DNA from: Acidobacteriota bacterium | GTDB lineage: Bacteria > Acidobacteriota > Blastocatellia > Pyrinomonadales > Pyrinomonadaceae | Reading direction: 5' to 3' | Assembly: GCA_016713675.1 (NCBI GenBank) | Contig: JADJOS010000005.1 | Span: 186,001 to 250,000, forward strand | DNA length: 64,000 bases | In this document: piece after piece, positions 32,623 through 41,803 of the stretch | Layout of the letters: each line of letters begins with the position of its first letter | Numbering within the stretch: position 1 is the stretch's first letter | Translations under genes and position numbers: made by a program | The notes under the pieces: generated by a model | Databases searched by the model: none | The model's input: only the letters and a program-made list of their open reading frames with translations | What the model was told of the DNA's origin: nothing

Positions 32623-34161
32623 ATGAAAGTAACTAAACGGCTACTAGCGATAACTTGTATCCTCTCGTTCGCGGCTTCGGCTTGGGCGCAGGTGCCTCAG
32701 GCTCCGTTTCCGGTGAAGCGGACGGAATCGGCCGAGACCTGGCAGAGCGGCGGTTGGGCTGCGGTGGACGCCGCGAAACGCACCAAGATCCGCAAAAAGG
32801 CCAAGAATGTGATCATATTTGTCGGCGACGGCATGGGAATATCCACGCTGACGGCGGCGCGAATCTTTGAGGGACAGCAGCGGGGCGAATCGGGCGAAGA
32901 AAATCGCCTTAGCTTTGAGATGTTCCCCTACACGGCCCTGTCGAAGACATATTCTGCCGATCAGCAGACCAGCGACAGTGCGCCGACAATGTCCGCGATC
33001 ATCACCGGAGTCAAAACGGACGAAGGTGTAATCAGCGTAAATCAGAAAGTAGTTCGCTCGGACTGGAAAACAGTTGCCGGCAACGAGACGAAGTCATTAT
33101 TTGCCTACGCGGAAGATGCCGGCCTTTCGACCGGAGTCGTATCGACCGCGCGATTGACCCATGCGACGCCGGCGGCATGTTACGCAAACACGCCGGACCG
33201 TGATTGGGAATCAGACGCAGACATTCTGAGGCTGAATAAGCCTGCGTACGAAGCGAAATTCCCCGATATTGCCAGCCAAATGCTCGAATTCAACTACGGC
33301 ATCGGCCTCGAGGTCGCGATCGGCGGCGGACGGAGTAAATTCCTACCTAAAGATGCCGTTGATCCGGAATACGCGGCTCGGCGTGGAGAGAGACTCGACG
33401 GCCGCGACCTTACTGCGGAATGGCTGAAAATTCACGGCGGTTCGCAGTACGTCTGGAACAAGCAGCAGTTCGACGCCGTGGACGCCCGCAAGACGAAACA
33501 TCTGCTCGGACTCTTCGAGCCGTCGCATATGCAGTATGAATACGACCGTGCAAAGGATCCGGCAGGCGAGCCCAGCTTGTCAGAGATGACCGCCAAGTCG
33601 ATAGACATCCTTGCCAACAATAAAAAGGGCTATGTCCTCATGGTCGAGGCCGGCCGCATCGATCACGCCCACCACGACGGCAACGCGTACCGTGCGTTGA
33701 CCGATACTGTGGAACTTTCAAACGCCGTCAGGACCGCCGTAAGCAAGGTCAACCTCGACGAAACTCTCATTGTCGTCACGGCAGACCACAGCCACACGAT
33801 CTTTATTCAGGGATATCCCGCGAGAGGCAATAACATTCTCGGCCTGGCTCGCGAGGTAGGCCCGAACGGCACTATTGATCCCGATTACAAGCTCGACAGG
33901 GACAAGAAACCATACACGACGCTCGGTTATGCCAATGGCCCGGGTGCGAAAGCCGGCGACAGGCCCGTGCTGACTCAGGAAGAAGTGCTGAAGCCCGATT
34001 ACAAACAGGAAGCGAGAATTCCTTTCGGCTCGGAAACTCACGGCGGAGAGGACGTAGCTATTTTCGCGATTGGCCCGAACGCTCAGCTCTTTCGCGGAAG
34101 CATGGAGCAGAATTGGATATTCTATGTCATGGCAGACGCACTTCGGCTCGGGCGGAAATAG
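32623..34161 (+). CDS. Alkaline phosphatase (PhoA superfamily)
   Basis: 512 residues, exported (signal peptide ITCILSFAASAWAQ). Hydrolyses phosphate monoesters outside the cytoplasm. Motifs: NVIIFVGDGMGISTLTAARI with the first metal Asp, QQTSDSAPTMSAIITGVKT with nucleophile Ser119, STARLTHATPAACYAN, VLMVEAGRIDHAHHDGN and VVTADHSH with the remaining metal ligands, and SETHGGEDVAIFAIGP near the C-terminus. The arrangement matches the classic alkaline phosphatase family. An unusual 210-bp repeat array occupies the promoter region. The downstream fmt start is two bases after its stop. Confidence 0.94.
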   Translation: MKVTKRLLAITCILSFAASAWAQVPQAPFPVKRTESAETWQSGGWAAVDAAKRTKIRKKAKNVIIFVGDGMGISTLTAARIFEGQQRGESGEENRLSFEMFPYTALSKTYSADQQTSDSAPTMSAIITGVKTDEGVISVNQKVVRSDWKTVAGNETKSLFAYAEDAGLSTGVVSTARLTHATPAACYANTPDRDWESDADILRLNKPAYEAKFPDIASQMLEFNYGIGLEVAIGGGRSKFLPKDAVDPEYAARRGERLDGRDLTAEWLKIHGGSQYVWNKQQFDAVDARKTKHLLGLFEPSHMQYEYDRAKDPAGEPSLSEMTAKSIDILANNKKGYVLMVEAGRIDHAHHDGNAYRALTDTVELSNAVRTAVSKVNLDETLIVVTADHSHTIFIQGYPARGNNILGLAREVGPNGTIDPDYKLDRDKKPYTTLGYANGPGAKAGDRPVLTQEEVLKPDYKQEARIPFGSETHGGEDVAIFAIGPNAQLFRGSMEQNWIFYVMADALRLGRK

Positions 34162-34163
34162 AG

Positions 34164-35102
34164 ATGAGAATTGTCTTCATGGGAACGCCGCGGGCGGCGG
34201 TCGCATCGCTGGCAAAGTTGATGGAGTCGCATCACGATGTCGTCGCCGCGTATACGCAGCCCGATAAGCCGGCGGGACGCGGCAACAAGCTGCACGCATC
34301 TTCCGTCAAGGAATACGCGATCGAGCGTGGTTTGGCGGTGTATCAACCTGCAAAGATACGGACCGACGAAGCACTCGCGGAGTTCAGATCTCACTCGGCG
34401 GACGTTGCCGTCGTCGTTGCGTACGGACGGATATTGCCTGAAACGTGGCTGAACGCCTTTCCGCACGGTGCGATCAACGTTCATTTCTCGCTGTTACCTA
34501 AATATCGCGGTGCAGCTCCGGTGAATTGGGCTATCGCCAACGGTGAACGAGAGACCGGCGTTACGACGATGATGATGGACGTTGGGCTCGACACGGGCAA
34601 CATCCTTTTGCAGCGAGCAACTGAGATCGGCGAGGACGAGAACGCGATAGAATTGATGGAACGTTTGTCGGAAATGGGGGCTGAGCTGTTGATCGAGACG
34701 CTCGGCGGCTTGGATTCGATCGAGCCGAAGTTACAGGACCACACCGCCGCCTCGCTCGCACCTATAATGAAGAAGGACGACGGCCGAATCGACTTTTCTA
34801 TGACCGCCGCGAATGTTAATAATAGAGTACGCGGCTTCCAACCGTTCCCGACCGCCTTTACGTACCTGGGCGGCAAGCGTCTGACGATCTGGCGGAGCTC
34901 GGTCGTTATTCCGGATGAGTTGCCACGGGCTGCGGAAGAGGGAACTATCGTTGCTGCCAAGGGAGATGATCTCGTGATCGCCTGCGGCGAGGCAACATTT
35001 ATCTCAGTGTATGAGCTGCAGATCGAAGGCAAACGCCGCATGACGACACGCGACTTTAATAACGGAGTAAAACCGGCCGTCGGAACATTGTTAGGGACCT
35101 AA
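34164..35102 (+). CDS. fmt: Methionyl-tRNA formyltransferase
   Basis: 312 residues, cytoplasmic. Formylates initiator Met-tRNA with 10-formyl-tetrahydrofolate. Motifs: MRIVFMGTP at the N-terminus, TQPDKPAGRG, AYGRILPETWLNAFPHGAIN, the signature VHFSLLPKYRGAAPVNWAI with catalytic Asn-His region, and GVTTMMMDVGLDTGNILLQ. The C-terminal OB-like domain is complete. The ATG at 34164, two bases after the phosphatase stop, gives the family N-terminus; an earlier start at 34113 would overlap that gene. It heads a run of close genes to 41439. Confidence 0.96.
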   Translation: MRIVFMGTPRAAVASLAKLMESHHDVVAAYTQPDKPAGRGNKLHASSVKEYAIERGLAVYQPAKIRTDEALAEFRSHSADVAVVVAYGRILPETWLNAFPHGAINVHFSLLPKYRGAAPVNWAIANGERETGVTTMMMDVGLDTGNILLQRATEIGEDENAIELMERLSEMGAELLIETLGGLDSIEPKLQDHTAASLAPIMKKDDGRIDFSMTAANVNNRVRGFQPFPTAFTYLGGKRLTIWRSSVVIPDELPRAAEEGTIVAAKGDDLVIACGEATFISVYELQIEGKRRMTTRDFNNGVKPAVGTLLGT

Positions 35103-35104
35103 AA

Positions 35105-35887
35105 GTGACTGAAACGAAAGAGATATATCAGATAATTAACTTCTACGAGTTCAAGGACGTTCCGTCCGTAGCTGCTCTCGACGAGCTGAAACTTGAGCTC
35201 AAGGCGTTGATGCTCGAAACGGGCGTCCGCGGAACGATAATACTCGCGAACGAAGGCTTCAACGCCTGCATTTGCGGTACGCAGGACGAGATCGGCGCTT
35301 TTATGCCTCAATTCGAAGCTGCGCTGGATACGAAGGTAGTGCCGAAGGTCTCGTTCCATGATAACCGCCCTTTGCGAAAGATCGACGTCAAGATCAAACC
35401 CGAGATCGTCACCCTCAAAAAAGCCGTCGACATCTCGCTCGGAGCCGGCACGCACGTCAAACCGGCCGATTGGAACGCGATAATTGCAGACCCGGACACG
35501 ATCCTGCTCGACACGCGTAACGATTACGAATACAAGAACGGCACTTTCCGCGGAGCGATCAACCCGCAGACCGTAAAATTCTCGGATCTGCCCGATTTCG
35601 TCGCCGAAAACCTCGATCCGGATAAACACAAACGCGTCGCGATGTTCTGCACAGGCGGCATTCGCTGCGAAAAGTTTGCCCCGTACATGAAAAGCCTCGG
35701 ATTCGAAGAGATCTATCAACTCGAAGGCGGCATCCTCCGCTACATCGAGGAGATACCGGCCGACGAGACCCAATGGGAAGGCGAATGTTTTGTCTTCGAC
35801 GAGCGCCGAACGCTCGACAGCTCATTAAAGCAGGGAACCGGCCCGGATTATTCCCAACGCGGCTTGAACAAAAAGGCTCGCAAATGA
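35105..35887 (+). CDS. trhO: tRNA uridine(34) hydroxylase, rhodanese family
   Basis: 260 residues. Family members (YceA/TrhO) hydroxylate uridine 34 in tRNA anticodons. The N-terminal acylphosphatase-like part contains RGTIILANEGFNACICGTQDE; the rhodanese domain contains DTILLDTRNDYEYKNGTFRG and the active-site loop MFCTGGIRCEKFAPYMKSLG with Cys182. The C-terminal zinc-binding extension of some relatives is absent. It starts at GTG 35105, two bases after fmt, and its stop overlaps the rsmB start (ATGA). The placement between fmt and rsmB links three translation-related functions. Confidence 0.92.
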   Translation: MTETKEIYQIINFYEFKDVPSVAALDELKLELKALMLETGVRGTIILANEGFNACICGTQDEIGAFMPQFEAALDTKVVPKVSFHDNRPLRKIDVKIKPEIVTLKKAVDISLGAGTHVKPADWNAIIADPDTILLDTRNDYEYKNGTFRGAINPQTVKFSDLPDFVAENLDPDKHKRVAMFCTGGIRCEKFAPYMKSLGFEEIYQLEGGILRYIEEIPADETQWEGECFVFDERRTLDSSLKQGTGPDYSQRGLNKKARK

Positions 35888-37182
35888 AAATATCTCCGTC
35901 GAGGCTAGCCGCGTTTGAAATTCTACTTAAGATCGAAACGGAACGGGCATTTTCGTCCGTCTTATTGCCTCAATACGAAGCAAAACTTGATGAACGCGAT
36001 CGCGGATTGGTTCATGAGATCGTTCTCGGAACGCTTAGGCGTCAGATGTATCTCGACCGCCTCGTTGATCAGCTTTCGAAGGGAAAGAAACTGGATGACG
36101 CTGTCTCCATCGCACTGCGAATGGGGCTTTACCAGCTCAAGTTCCTCGACCGCATTCCTGACCATTCTGCGATAAATGAAAGCGTCGAACTCGTAAAACA
36201 TGCCAAGAAGAGATCCGCAGCCGGATTTGTCAACGCGATACTCAGGAGTGCTGTACGCGAAGATGTAAAGGTCCGGTATCGAGACGAAACAGACCGTATT
36301 TCGGTCGAAACATCTCATCCGCGTTGGCTGGTAGAACGCTGGACCGCCCAATTTGGGCTCGAAAAAGCCGCCGCGATCGCCGCATCAAACAACGAGATAC
36401 CGAGAGTAGCATTCCGAAGAACGAAAAAGACCAGCGAAGACGTTTTGCAGGTACTGACAGACTTCGAACGGTCCGAAACAGTGCGAGGCTGCTATTTTGC
36501 GGATCGGATAACACCGTGGCTGCGTGAGCTCGAAGCCGCCGGCGAGTTATATTTTCAGGACGAAGCCTCGCAAATGGTCGCTCAAGCCGTACATTTGGCT
36601 GCCGGTGACCGGTTTCTCGACATTTGTGCCTCGCCCGGAAGCAAAACGACCGCGATCGCAGCTTCATCGGATCCATCGGCAATCATCATTGCCGGGGATG
36701 TGAGCGGAACGAGGACGGAATTTCTAATGCAAAATTGCCGACGGCAAGGTTGTGAGACGGTGCAAGTGATTCAATTTGACGCGGAACACGCGCTCCCGTT
36801 CGGCTCAGGGCAATTTGATGTGGTCCTGGTCGACGCACCATGTTCGGGAACCGGCACCATCCGCCACAATCCGGAGATCAGGTACAACCTTGATGCGGAC
36901 GGCTTTGAGAGATATTCGGGGAAACAACTCGGACTGCTGCGAACTGCATCCAAAGTCGTGAAGAATGGCGGTTTGCTTGTTTATTCTACATGTTCGCTTG
37001 AAGTGGAAGAGAACGAAAGCGTCTGCCGTACATTTTTAGGATATGACGCTCGGTTCAAGCAGATCGAGCCGAATGTCCCGCTCGGTCTGTGCGAAAGTGA
37101 AGGTTACGCCCGGACATTTCCGCATCAGGACGGTATGGACGGGTTCTTTATTGCGGCATTTCGTAAAATGTCCGAAGCTTAG
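35884..37182 (+). CDS. rsmB: 16S rRNA (cytosine-967 C5)-methyltransferase
   Basis: 432 residues. A NusB-like RNA-binding N-domain (PSRLAAFEILLKIETERAFS; RDRGLVHEIVLGTLRR) precedes a class I methyltransferase with FLDICASPGSKTTAIAA (SAM motif), DVVLVDAPCSGTGTIRHNPE with Cys320, and LLVYSTCSLEVEENE with catalytic Cys370. The two-cysteine arrangement is diagnostic for m5C RNA methyltransferases. The ATG at 35884 overlaps the trhO stop by four bases, implying translational coupling; a longer frame from 35773 overlaps trhO and is rejected. Confidence 0.95.
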   Translation: MKISPSRLAAFEILLKIETERAFSSVLLPQYEAKLDERDRGLVHEIVLGTLRRQMYLDRLVDQLSKGKKLDDAVSIALRMGLYQLKFLDRIPDHSAINESVELVKHAKKRSAAGFVNAILRSAVREDVKVRYRDETDRISVETSHPRWLVERWTAQFGLEKAAAIAASNNEIPRVAFRRTKKTSEDVLQVLTDFERSETVRGCYFADRITPWLRELEAAGELYFQDEASQMVAQAVHLAAGDRFLDICASPGSKTTAIAASSDPSAIIIAGDVSGTRTEFLMQNCRRQGCETVQVIQFDAEHALPFGSGQFDVVLVDAPCSGTGTIRHNPEIRYNLDADGFERYSGKQLGLLRTASKVVKNGGLLVYSTCSLEVEENESVCRTFLGYDARFKQIEPNVPLGLCESEGYARTFPHQDGMDGFFIAAFRKMSEA

Positions 37183-37260
37183 CATTTGGACTCCGCCTGC
37201 GTTACAGATCGTGCTAAAAATGATAAACTTTCGTTTTGATTTTTTCGGAGAATTATTAGG

Positions 37261-37923
37261 ATGAGCTTTCTGAAGACCGGTTTCTCAGCGATAGGTAAAC
37301 TCATTGCCCTTGCCGTACTCGCGGCAGTGTTTCTGTTCGGCATGGCGACAGTTGTTTACATGTCTCTTCAGGGCGCCGAGATCAAGGTCCCCGAGATCAC
37401 CGGAAAGTCATTTTCTGAAAGCGAAACTGAACTTGCGTCACTCGGCCTTAAGATAAAGAAACGGGCAGATCGGGTAAGCGCCGAGCCGCCAAATACGATC
37501 ATCGAGCAGTTGCCGCGGCCCGGCGAGACCGTGAAGACCGGCCAGCGTATTCTCGTCGTTACGAGCAAAGCCCCGGCGAGCGGTGAGGAATTGCCAAAAA
37601 CGATTCCGACAACGGACGAAGATGACTCGGACAAGATCGAGGAGATGATCACCGATAAGCCGAAGAAGACAAAGACAAATACAAATACAAATCGCAAAAA
37701 GGCAGACACAGCTCGTGATGTGAATACCGAAACGTCCAATTCAAACTCAAATTCGGCGGATTCAAATTCGAACAAGAAAGACCCCGGCTCGAATAACAAT
37801 TCGACAGACAAGACCAATAAGAATTCGACGGCTCCAGGAAATAAACAGACCGGCCCCGCGGGAACCACGAGACCGGCCGGCGGTGATACTAAACCGAGAA
37901 CAACTACGCGTCCTAACCGTTAG
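37261..37923 (+). CDS. Membrane-anchored PASTA-domain protein
   Basis: 220 residues. One N-terminal membrane helix (GKLIALAVLAAVFLFGMATV) is followed by a single PASTA domain (IKVPEITGKSFSESETELAS, LGLKIKKRADRVSAEPPNTI, IEQLPRPGETVKTG) and a long low-complexity tail of Asn, Ser, Thr and Lys (SNSNSNSADSNSN). PASTA domains bind peptidoglycan fragments or beta-lactams in kinases and penicillin-binding proteins; here there is no kinase, so it is probably an envelope protein. Position between rsmB and rpe is often occupied by a Ser/Thr kinase or GTPase gene in other bacteria. Confidence 0.87.
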   Translation: MSFLKTGFSAIGKLIALAVLAAVFLFGMATVVYMSLQGAEIKVPEITGKSFSESETELASLGLKIKKRADRVSAEPPNTIIEQLPRPGETVKTGQRILVVTSKAPASGEELPKTIPTTDEDDSDKIEEMITDKPKKTKTNTNTNRKKADTARDVNTETSNSNSNSADSNSNKKDPGSNNNSTDKTNKNSTAPGNKQTGPAGTTRPAGGDTKPRTTTRPNR

Positions 37924-37972
37924 AGCAACGAAACCGGTGGAAACTGCAACAAAACAAAGAGAACCGTTGGCA

Positions 37973-38635
37973 ATGTTCGAGATAGCTCCGTCGCTTTTGT
38001 CGGCAGACTTTATGCGGCTTGGTGAAGAGGTCAGGTCGGTCGAGGCAGGTGGTGCAACGGTTTTGCACGTCGATGTAATGGATGGCAGGTTCGTGCCGAA
38101 CATTACGATCGGATTGCCGGTGGTCAGGTCACTTAGAGCGGCTACGAGCATGACGATCGATACGCATCTGATGATCGAAGAACCGGGCCGTTATGCGGCC
38201 GAATTTGCGAAAGCGGGCGCCGACATGGTTTCGGTCCACGTTGAGGCTGATGTTCATCTACACCGCACGCTCGCGTCAATACGGGACGCCGGTGCCAAAT
38301 GCGGGATCGCTATCAATCCTGCAACACCGCTGAGTGCACTTGAAGAAGCGTTGCCCTACGCGGATTTTATATTGGTAATGTCTGTGAATCCGGGCTTTGG
38401 AGGACAGAAGTTCATTTCGCCCGTACTCAACAAAGTTCGCAGGCTGAAGCAAATGATCAATGATCGCGGACTGGATACCAGGATCGAGATCGACGGCGGA
38501 GTGGATCGCACGAATATTGCTGAAGTCATTGCTGCAGGTGCGGAGATCATTGTTGCCGGTTCGGCCGTTTACGGTAGCGGAGATCCCGCCGCTGCGGTCA
38601 GAGAATTGATAGAGAATGGAACATCGTGGGTTTAA
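37973..38635 (+). CDS. rpe: Ribulose-phosphate 3-epimerase
   Basis: 220 residues, a TIM-barrel enzyme of the pentose phosphate pathway interconverting ribulose 5-phosphate and xylulose 5-phosphate. Motifs: IAPSLLSADFMRLGEE, LHVDVMDGRFVPNITIG with metal-binding His and Asp, DTHLMIEEP, VMSVNPGFGGQKFI, and IEIDGGVDRTNI with catalytic Asp, then VAGSAVYG. All are intact. The ATG at 37973 is used; the longer frame from 37883 overlaps the PASTA gene. It follows that gene by about 50 bp. Confidence 0.96.
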   Translation: MFEIAPSLLSADFMRLGEEVRSVEAGGATVLHVDVMDGRFVPNITIGLPVVRSLRAATSMTIDTHLMIEEPGRYAAEFAKAGADMVSVHVEADVHLHRTLASIRDAGAKCGIAINPATPLSALEEALPYADFILVMSVNPGFGGQKFISPVLNKVRRLKQMINDRGLDTRIEIDGGVDRTNIAEVIAAGAEIIVAGSAVYGSGDPAAAVRELIENGTSWV

Positions 38636-38673
38636 TTCAATGGTGCTCTTGTCGTTTGTTATTTATGGTTGAT

Positions 38674-40188
38674 ATGAGAAGTAAAAATACTATCCTTTTG
38701 GTTCTGATCGCATTGTTCAGTGTTTCGTTTGGATTTGCCCAAACAAAGCAGGCCGATGGCACGGCAATGCAGCGTCTTGGAGTAATGCAGGACAAACTCG
38801 ATACGATGAAACGTTCTCTCTCGAGTGCTGCGTCAGTTCTAAAGCAAGAGTCTAAAGGTGACAATAGCAAAAAAGGAGATAAAGAGAATCTCGATTCGCC
38901 GCTTGGAAGATTGCTCAGTCTCGAAAAGGAAACCAATCGTCTTCGCGGAGACGTTTCGAGCATGCGAGGTAAGGTCGATCGAGGCGAAAAGTACGATAGA
39001 GGAGATGTCGACGCCTTGGAACAAGCTGTTGCCGATCTGCAGGTTCGGGTCGACAGGGTCCAGATCGAAACTGCCAGTGCTCGAGCCAATCCGGAATCAA
39101 ACGAAGGAAAAGCCCGCGAGGTCAAGAAAAAGAAGAAGTTTCTAGGTATTTTCGGTGGAGGCGGCAACGATGAATATGACGAACTGATCGGAACGGTTAC
39201 GCCGGGACGCGATCGGGAATTGTTCATCGTTGCGACCCGCGAAGTCCGCAAACGAAACTATGATGTCGGACGGCTGCTGTTTCAGACGATCATAACGACC
39301 TACCCGGATTCGCCTTATTTGCCGATGTCAAAACTGGCGGTAGCTGATTCTTTTTTTATTGAAGGCTCTACAGGCGGCCTAATACAGGCTATTGCTGCAT
39401 ACCAAGATTGGCTGACATTCTTCCCGACACATCCGTTAGCGGATCGGGTCGTTTTGAAGATCGCTGAGTCTGAAATGCGCCAGATCGGCCTGCCAGATCG
39501 TGATGCGACTCGGGCGAAGCGTGCGGAAACGCGGCTTAAGGCTTTGCTCCAGCAATATCCGAATTCCATCCTTCGGCCGGCAGCGGAAACGCGATTGAAC
39601 GAGGTCCAGGACAATCTCGGCCTTCATAACCTGCTGATCGCAAATTATTACTATACGCTGTCCGTCGACCAGAAAAAGGGAGGCCTAAAAGGTTCGCAGT
39701 CACGCTATCGCGAGATCGTTGATAAATACCCGAACTTCAAGTTCATGGACGAGGTCCTCTTCAAAATGGCAGTGACCTATCAGATCGAGGAAGAGACCGA
39801 TCAGGCAGCGAGATATTTTCAGCAGATCGTCAGTGATTATCCGAACAGCGAGTATGTTTCGAAAGCAAAGGAGCAACTCGAGCTTATTGGAGCCACGATC
39901 CCGGCGGCTAATCCTGAGAGAGCCGCAATAATGCATGCTGAAGACGTTTCGTTCTTTCAAAACTTCAAGAATCAGTTGTTCGGCATTTACCCAATGACGA
40001 TCGACAAAGATGGGGTTCTAATGACCCGTAATTTTGACAAAGAGTCATTTGAACTGATCGACCAGATCATCGAAAATCAAGGCGACATAATGGTCAATCA
40101 AATACCTCAGGCACTTACGACAGTGATCTCGCAAAGGCCGACGGTACAGCCGAAAAGTGTTCCGCAACAGATACCACAAAAGCAATAA
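38674..40188 (+). CDS. BamD-like outer membrane assembly TPR protein
   Basis: 504 residues. A signal peptide (NTILLVLIALFSVSFGFAQ) has no lipobox cysteine, unlike canonical BamD. Residues 25-150 include a coiled-coil (KLDTMKRSLSSAASVLKQES). The rest is a series of tetratricopeptide units typical of BamD/YfiO: NYDVGRLLFQTIITTYPDSP, IQAIAAYQDWLTFFPTHPLA, GSQSRYREIVDKYPNFKFMD and AARYFQQIVSDYPNSEYVSK. BamD forms part of the outer-membrane protein insertion machine. The family usually has about 250-300 residues, so this one is enlarged. Start codon choice (38674 against 38665) is uncertain. The next TPR gene starts directly at its stop. Confidence 0.83.
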   Translation: MRSKNTILLVLIALFSVSFGFAQTKQADGTAMQRLGVMQDKLDTMKRSLSSAASVLKQESKGDNSKKGDKENLDSPLGRLLSLEKETNRLRGDVSSMRGKVDRGEKYDRGDVDALEQAVADLQVRVDRVQIETASARANPESNEGKAREVKKKKKFLGIFGGGGNDEYDELIGTVTPGRDRELFIVATREVRKRNYDVGRLLFQTIITTYPDSPYLPMSKLAVADSFFIEGSTGGLIQAIAAYQDWLTFFPTHPLADRVVLKIAESEMRQIGLPDRDATRAKRAETRLKALLQQYPNSILRPAAETRLNEVQDNLGLHNLLIANYYYTLSVDQKKGGLKGSQSRYREIVDKYPNFKFMDEVLFKMAVTYQIEEETDQAARYFQQIVSDYPNSEYVSKAKEQLELIGATIPAANPERAAIMHAEDVSFFQNFKNQLFGIYPMTIDKDGVLMTRNFDKESFELIDQIIENQGDIMVNQIPQALTTVISQRPTVQPKSVPQQIPQKQ

Positions 40189-41439
40189 ATGATCAGAATT
40201 GGACCAGTATTTTTTGTTCTTATTCTCGGGGTCTTTTCCGCAGACGGCCAGATCGTTCCCACGGGCTCACCGTTGCCGGCGAAGAGCACGGCAGTGACTG
40301 TCACTCGTGAGCGTCGGGAACAGGCATTGGCGTCATTGCTCGAAGGCCAAAGGTATGCGTGGGCAAGTCAAAGGACTCGGTCACAGGCTGCTATTTCGAA
40401 TAACACCCGGCTATCGCGAGCAGCCTATCAGCGGGCCGTTGAACTCGATCCGTCGCTTGCCGAAGCTTATACGGCATTGGCGGAATTAGCTATTATCACT
40501 CCGCCGAACGACATCGATTCTGCAATAGAACTCGCAAGTAGAGCCGTTGCGATCGATCGGAACAACTTTGGTGCTCAGCGGATAATCGCCCGTCTGAGTA
40601 CTTTCAAAAGCCGAATTAATTTTGGGGTCCTGGATAAGAAATCTGCTGATATTGCGATCGCGGCGTGGAAAGAAGTGACAAGGATCGATCCGCGGTTCGC
40701 CGAAGGATGGGCTTTTCAGGCAGCGTTCTACGATCAGCTTAAAATGCCGAAAGAACGCATCGAGGCGCTTAGAAAGTGGCTTGCATCTGCCCAACCGCTT
40801 GAGATTGGATTTTACCGTCAGGTAATGGGGGCGGCCGAAAGCCTGGCTCCGGAGGCTGCTTCGATCAAACTCGGTTCCGCACTCGTCGATGCGGGGCAAA
40901 TGGCCGAAGCGGTCGAGGTCCTGAGCCGCGTCGTTGCGGACGAACCTGACAGTCCTCTTGCGATCTTGCTGCTCAAGCAAGCTGTTGAGTCCAGCGAAAC
41001 GTCAGTTTCCTCCACCGCTATCCAATCGCTGCAGCAGGCTGTTTATACCAATCCTGAAAACGTCACACTTTACGAACTAATAGCTCAAATGCAGGCAAGC
41101 AGCGGGCGTATCGACGATGCCGCAGCGGGACTTAAACGATCGGCATTAGCTCTCTGGCTGACAAATAGAGCCGGTTCTGCATCTCTCCAGGTAGCGTTAG
41201 GTGATATCTACACAAAGGCTGATCGAGTTGCCGAAGCCGTCGAAGCGTTTGAAAAGGCTCTCGAGACGCGGGAGATCGGTAGGTCGGCTATGATTTCGTC
41301 AGAGGACCGTGAATTCGCTATCCTCGTTTTTGGCAAACTTATCCAAGCTTACAAAACCGCAAAACGAACCGCCGACGTAAATGCTACGATCAGCCGTGCC
41401 CGGAAGCTCCTCGGACAGCAAGATCTATTTTCGAGCTAG
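40189..41439 (+). CDS. Secreted TPR protein, 416 aa
   Basis: The ATG immediately follows the stop of the BamD-like gene, so both are translated from one message. A signal peptide (IGPVFFVLILGVFSADGQ) precedes several TPR motifs (AAYQRAVELDPSLAEAYTAL, IELASRAVAIDRNNFGAQRI, VEVLSRVVADEPDSPLAILL, VAEAVEAFEKALETREIG). TPR solenoids hold protein complexes; here it is a periplasmic partner in envelope assembly or a peptidoglycan-associated scaffold by inference. No catalytic motif. Confidence 0.83.
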   Translation: MIRIGPVFFVLILGVFSADGQIVPTGSPLPAKSTAVTVTRERREQALASLLEGQRYAWASQRTRSQAAISNNTRLSRAAYQRAVELDPSLAEAYTALAELAIITPPNDIDSAIELASRAVAIDRNNFGAQRIIARLSTFKSRINFGVLDKKSADIAIAAWKEVTRIDPRFAEGWAFQAAFYDQLKMPKERIEALRKWLASAQPLEIGFYRQVMGAAESLAPEAASIKLGSALVDAGQMAEAVEVLSRVVADEPDSPLAILLLKQAVESSETSVSSTAIQSLQQAVYTNPENVTLYELIAQMQASSGRIDDAAAGLKRSALALWLTNRAGSASLQVALGDIYTKADRVAEAVEAFEKALETREIGRSAMISSEDREFAILVFGKLIQAYKTAKRTADVNATISRARKLLGQQDLFSS

Positions 41440-41510
41440 AACATATCACTCGTACTCTCAAACCCAATTGTGGGCAAAACGAGCAGTGTGGTGTTCGTTG
41501 CACGTATCAA

Positions 41511-41528
41511 TTGTGGTACCTACCACAA
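41511..41528. repeat. Near-palindrome TTGTGGTACCTACCACAA, third related site
   Basis: One base (G to C) differs from the 18-bp palindrome at 15480 and 58754. AATTTGATC follows, as at 15498, but no 22-bp array is nearby. The gap 41440-41803 otherwise contains only the terminator below. Confidence 0.7.
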
Positions 41529-41754
41529 TTTGATCAACAAGCCGCGTAAAGACGGAGTTTGGTACCTTCTTTATGGCGATCGGTGATACCTGATTTGAAG
41601 ATTGGCGGCACTTATTTGGGCGTTTGCCGCGGTCAAAAAGCCGCTTGGTGAGGTGTGTCGGAAGTTGAGCCATGACCTGATCGTGGATATTAAACCCTTG
41701 CCAACTTTAGGGCTTGCACTTTAAGCGTTTACGCGGCTCTTGCGGACCATAGAG

Positions 41755-41781
41755 AAAAAGGCTGTCCGGTTGGACAGCCTT
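41755..41781 (-). terminator. Rho-independent terminator of the M48 peptidase gene
   Basis: On the minus strand AAGGCTGTCC, loop AACC, GGACAGCCTT, then TTT: a perfect ten-base stem followed by T residues. Confidence 0.88.
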
Positions 41782-41803
41782 GACTATCAATTTCAGCTGA
41801 TTA

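Noticed and set aside
32297..32623. Minus-strand 108-aa frame of alanine/threonine/valine heptads over array 3
   Set aside because: It is the translation of a strict 21-bp repeat, has no ribosome-binding site, and the other strand reads equally well. More likely non-coding.
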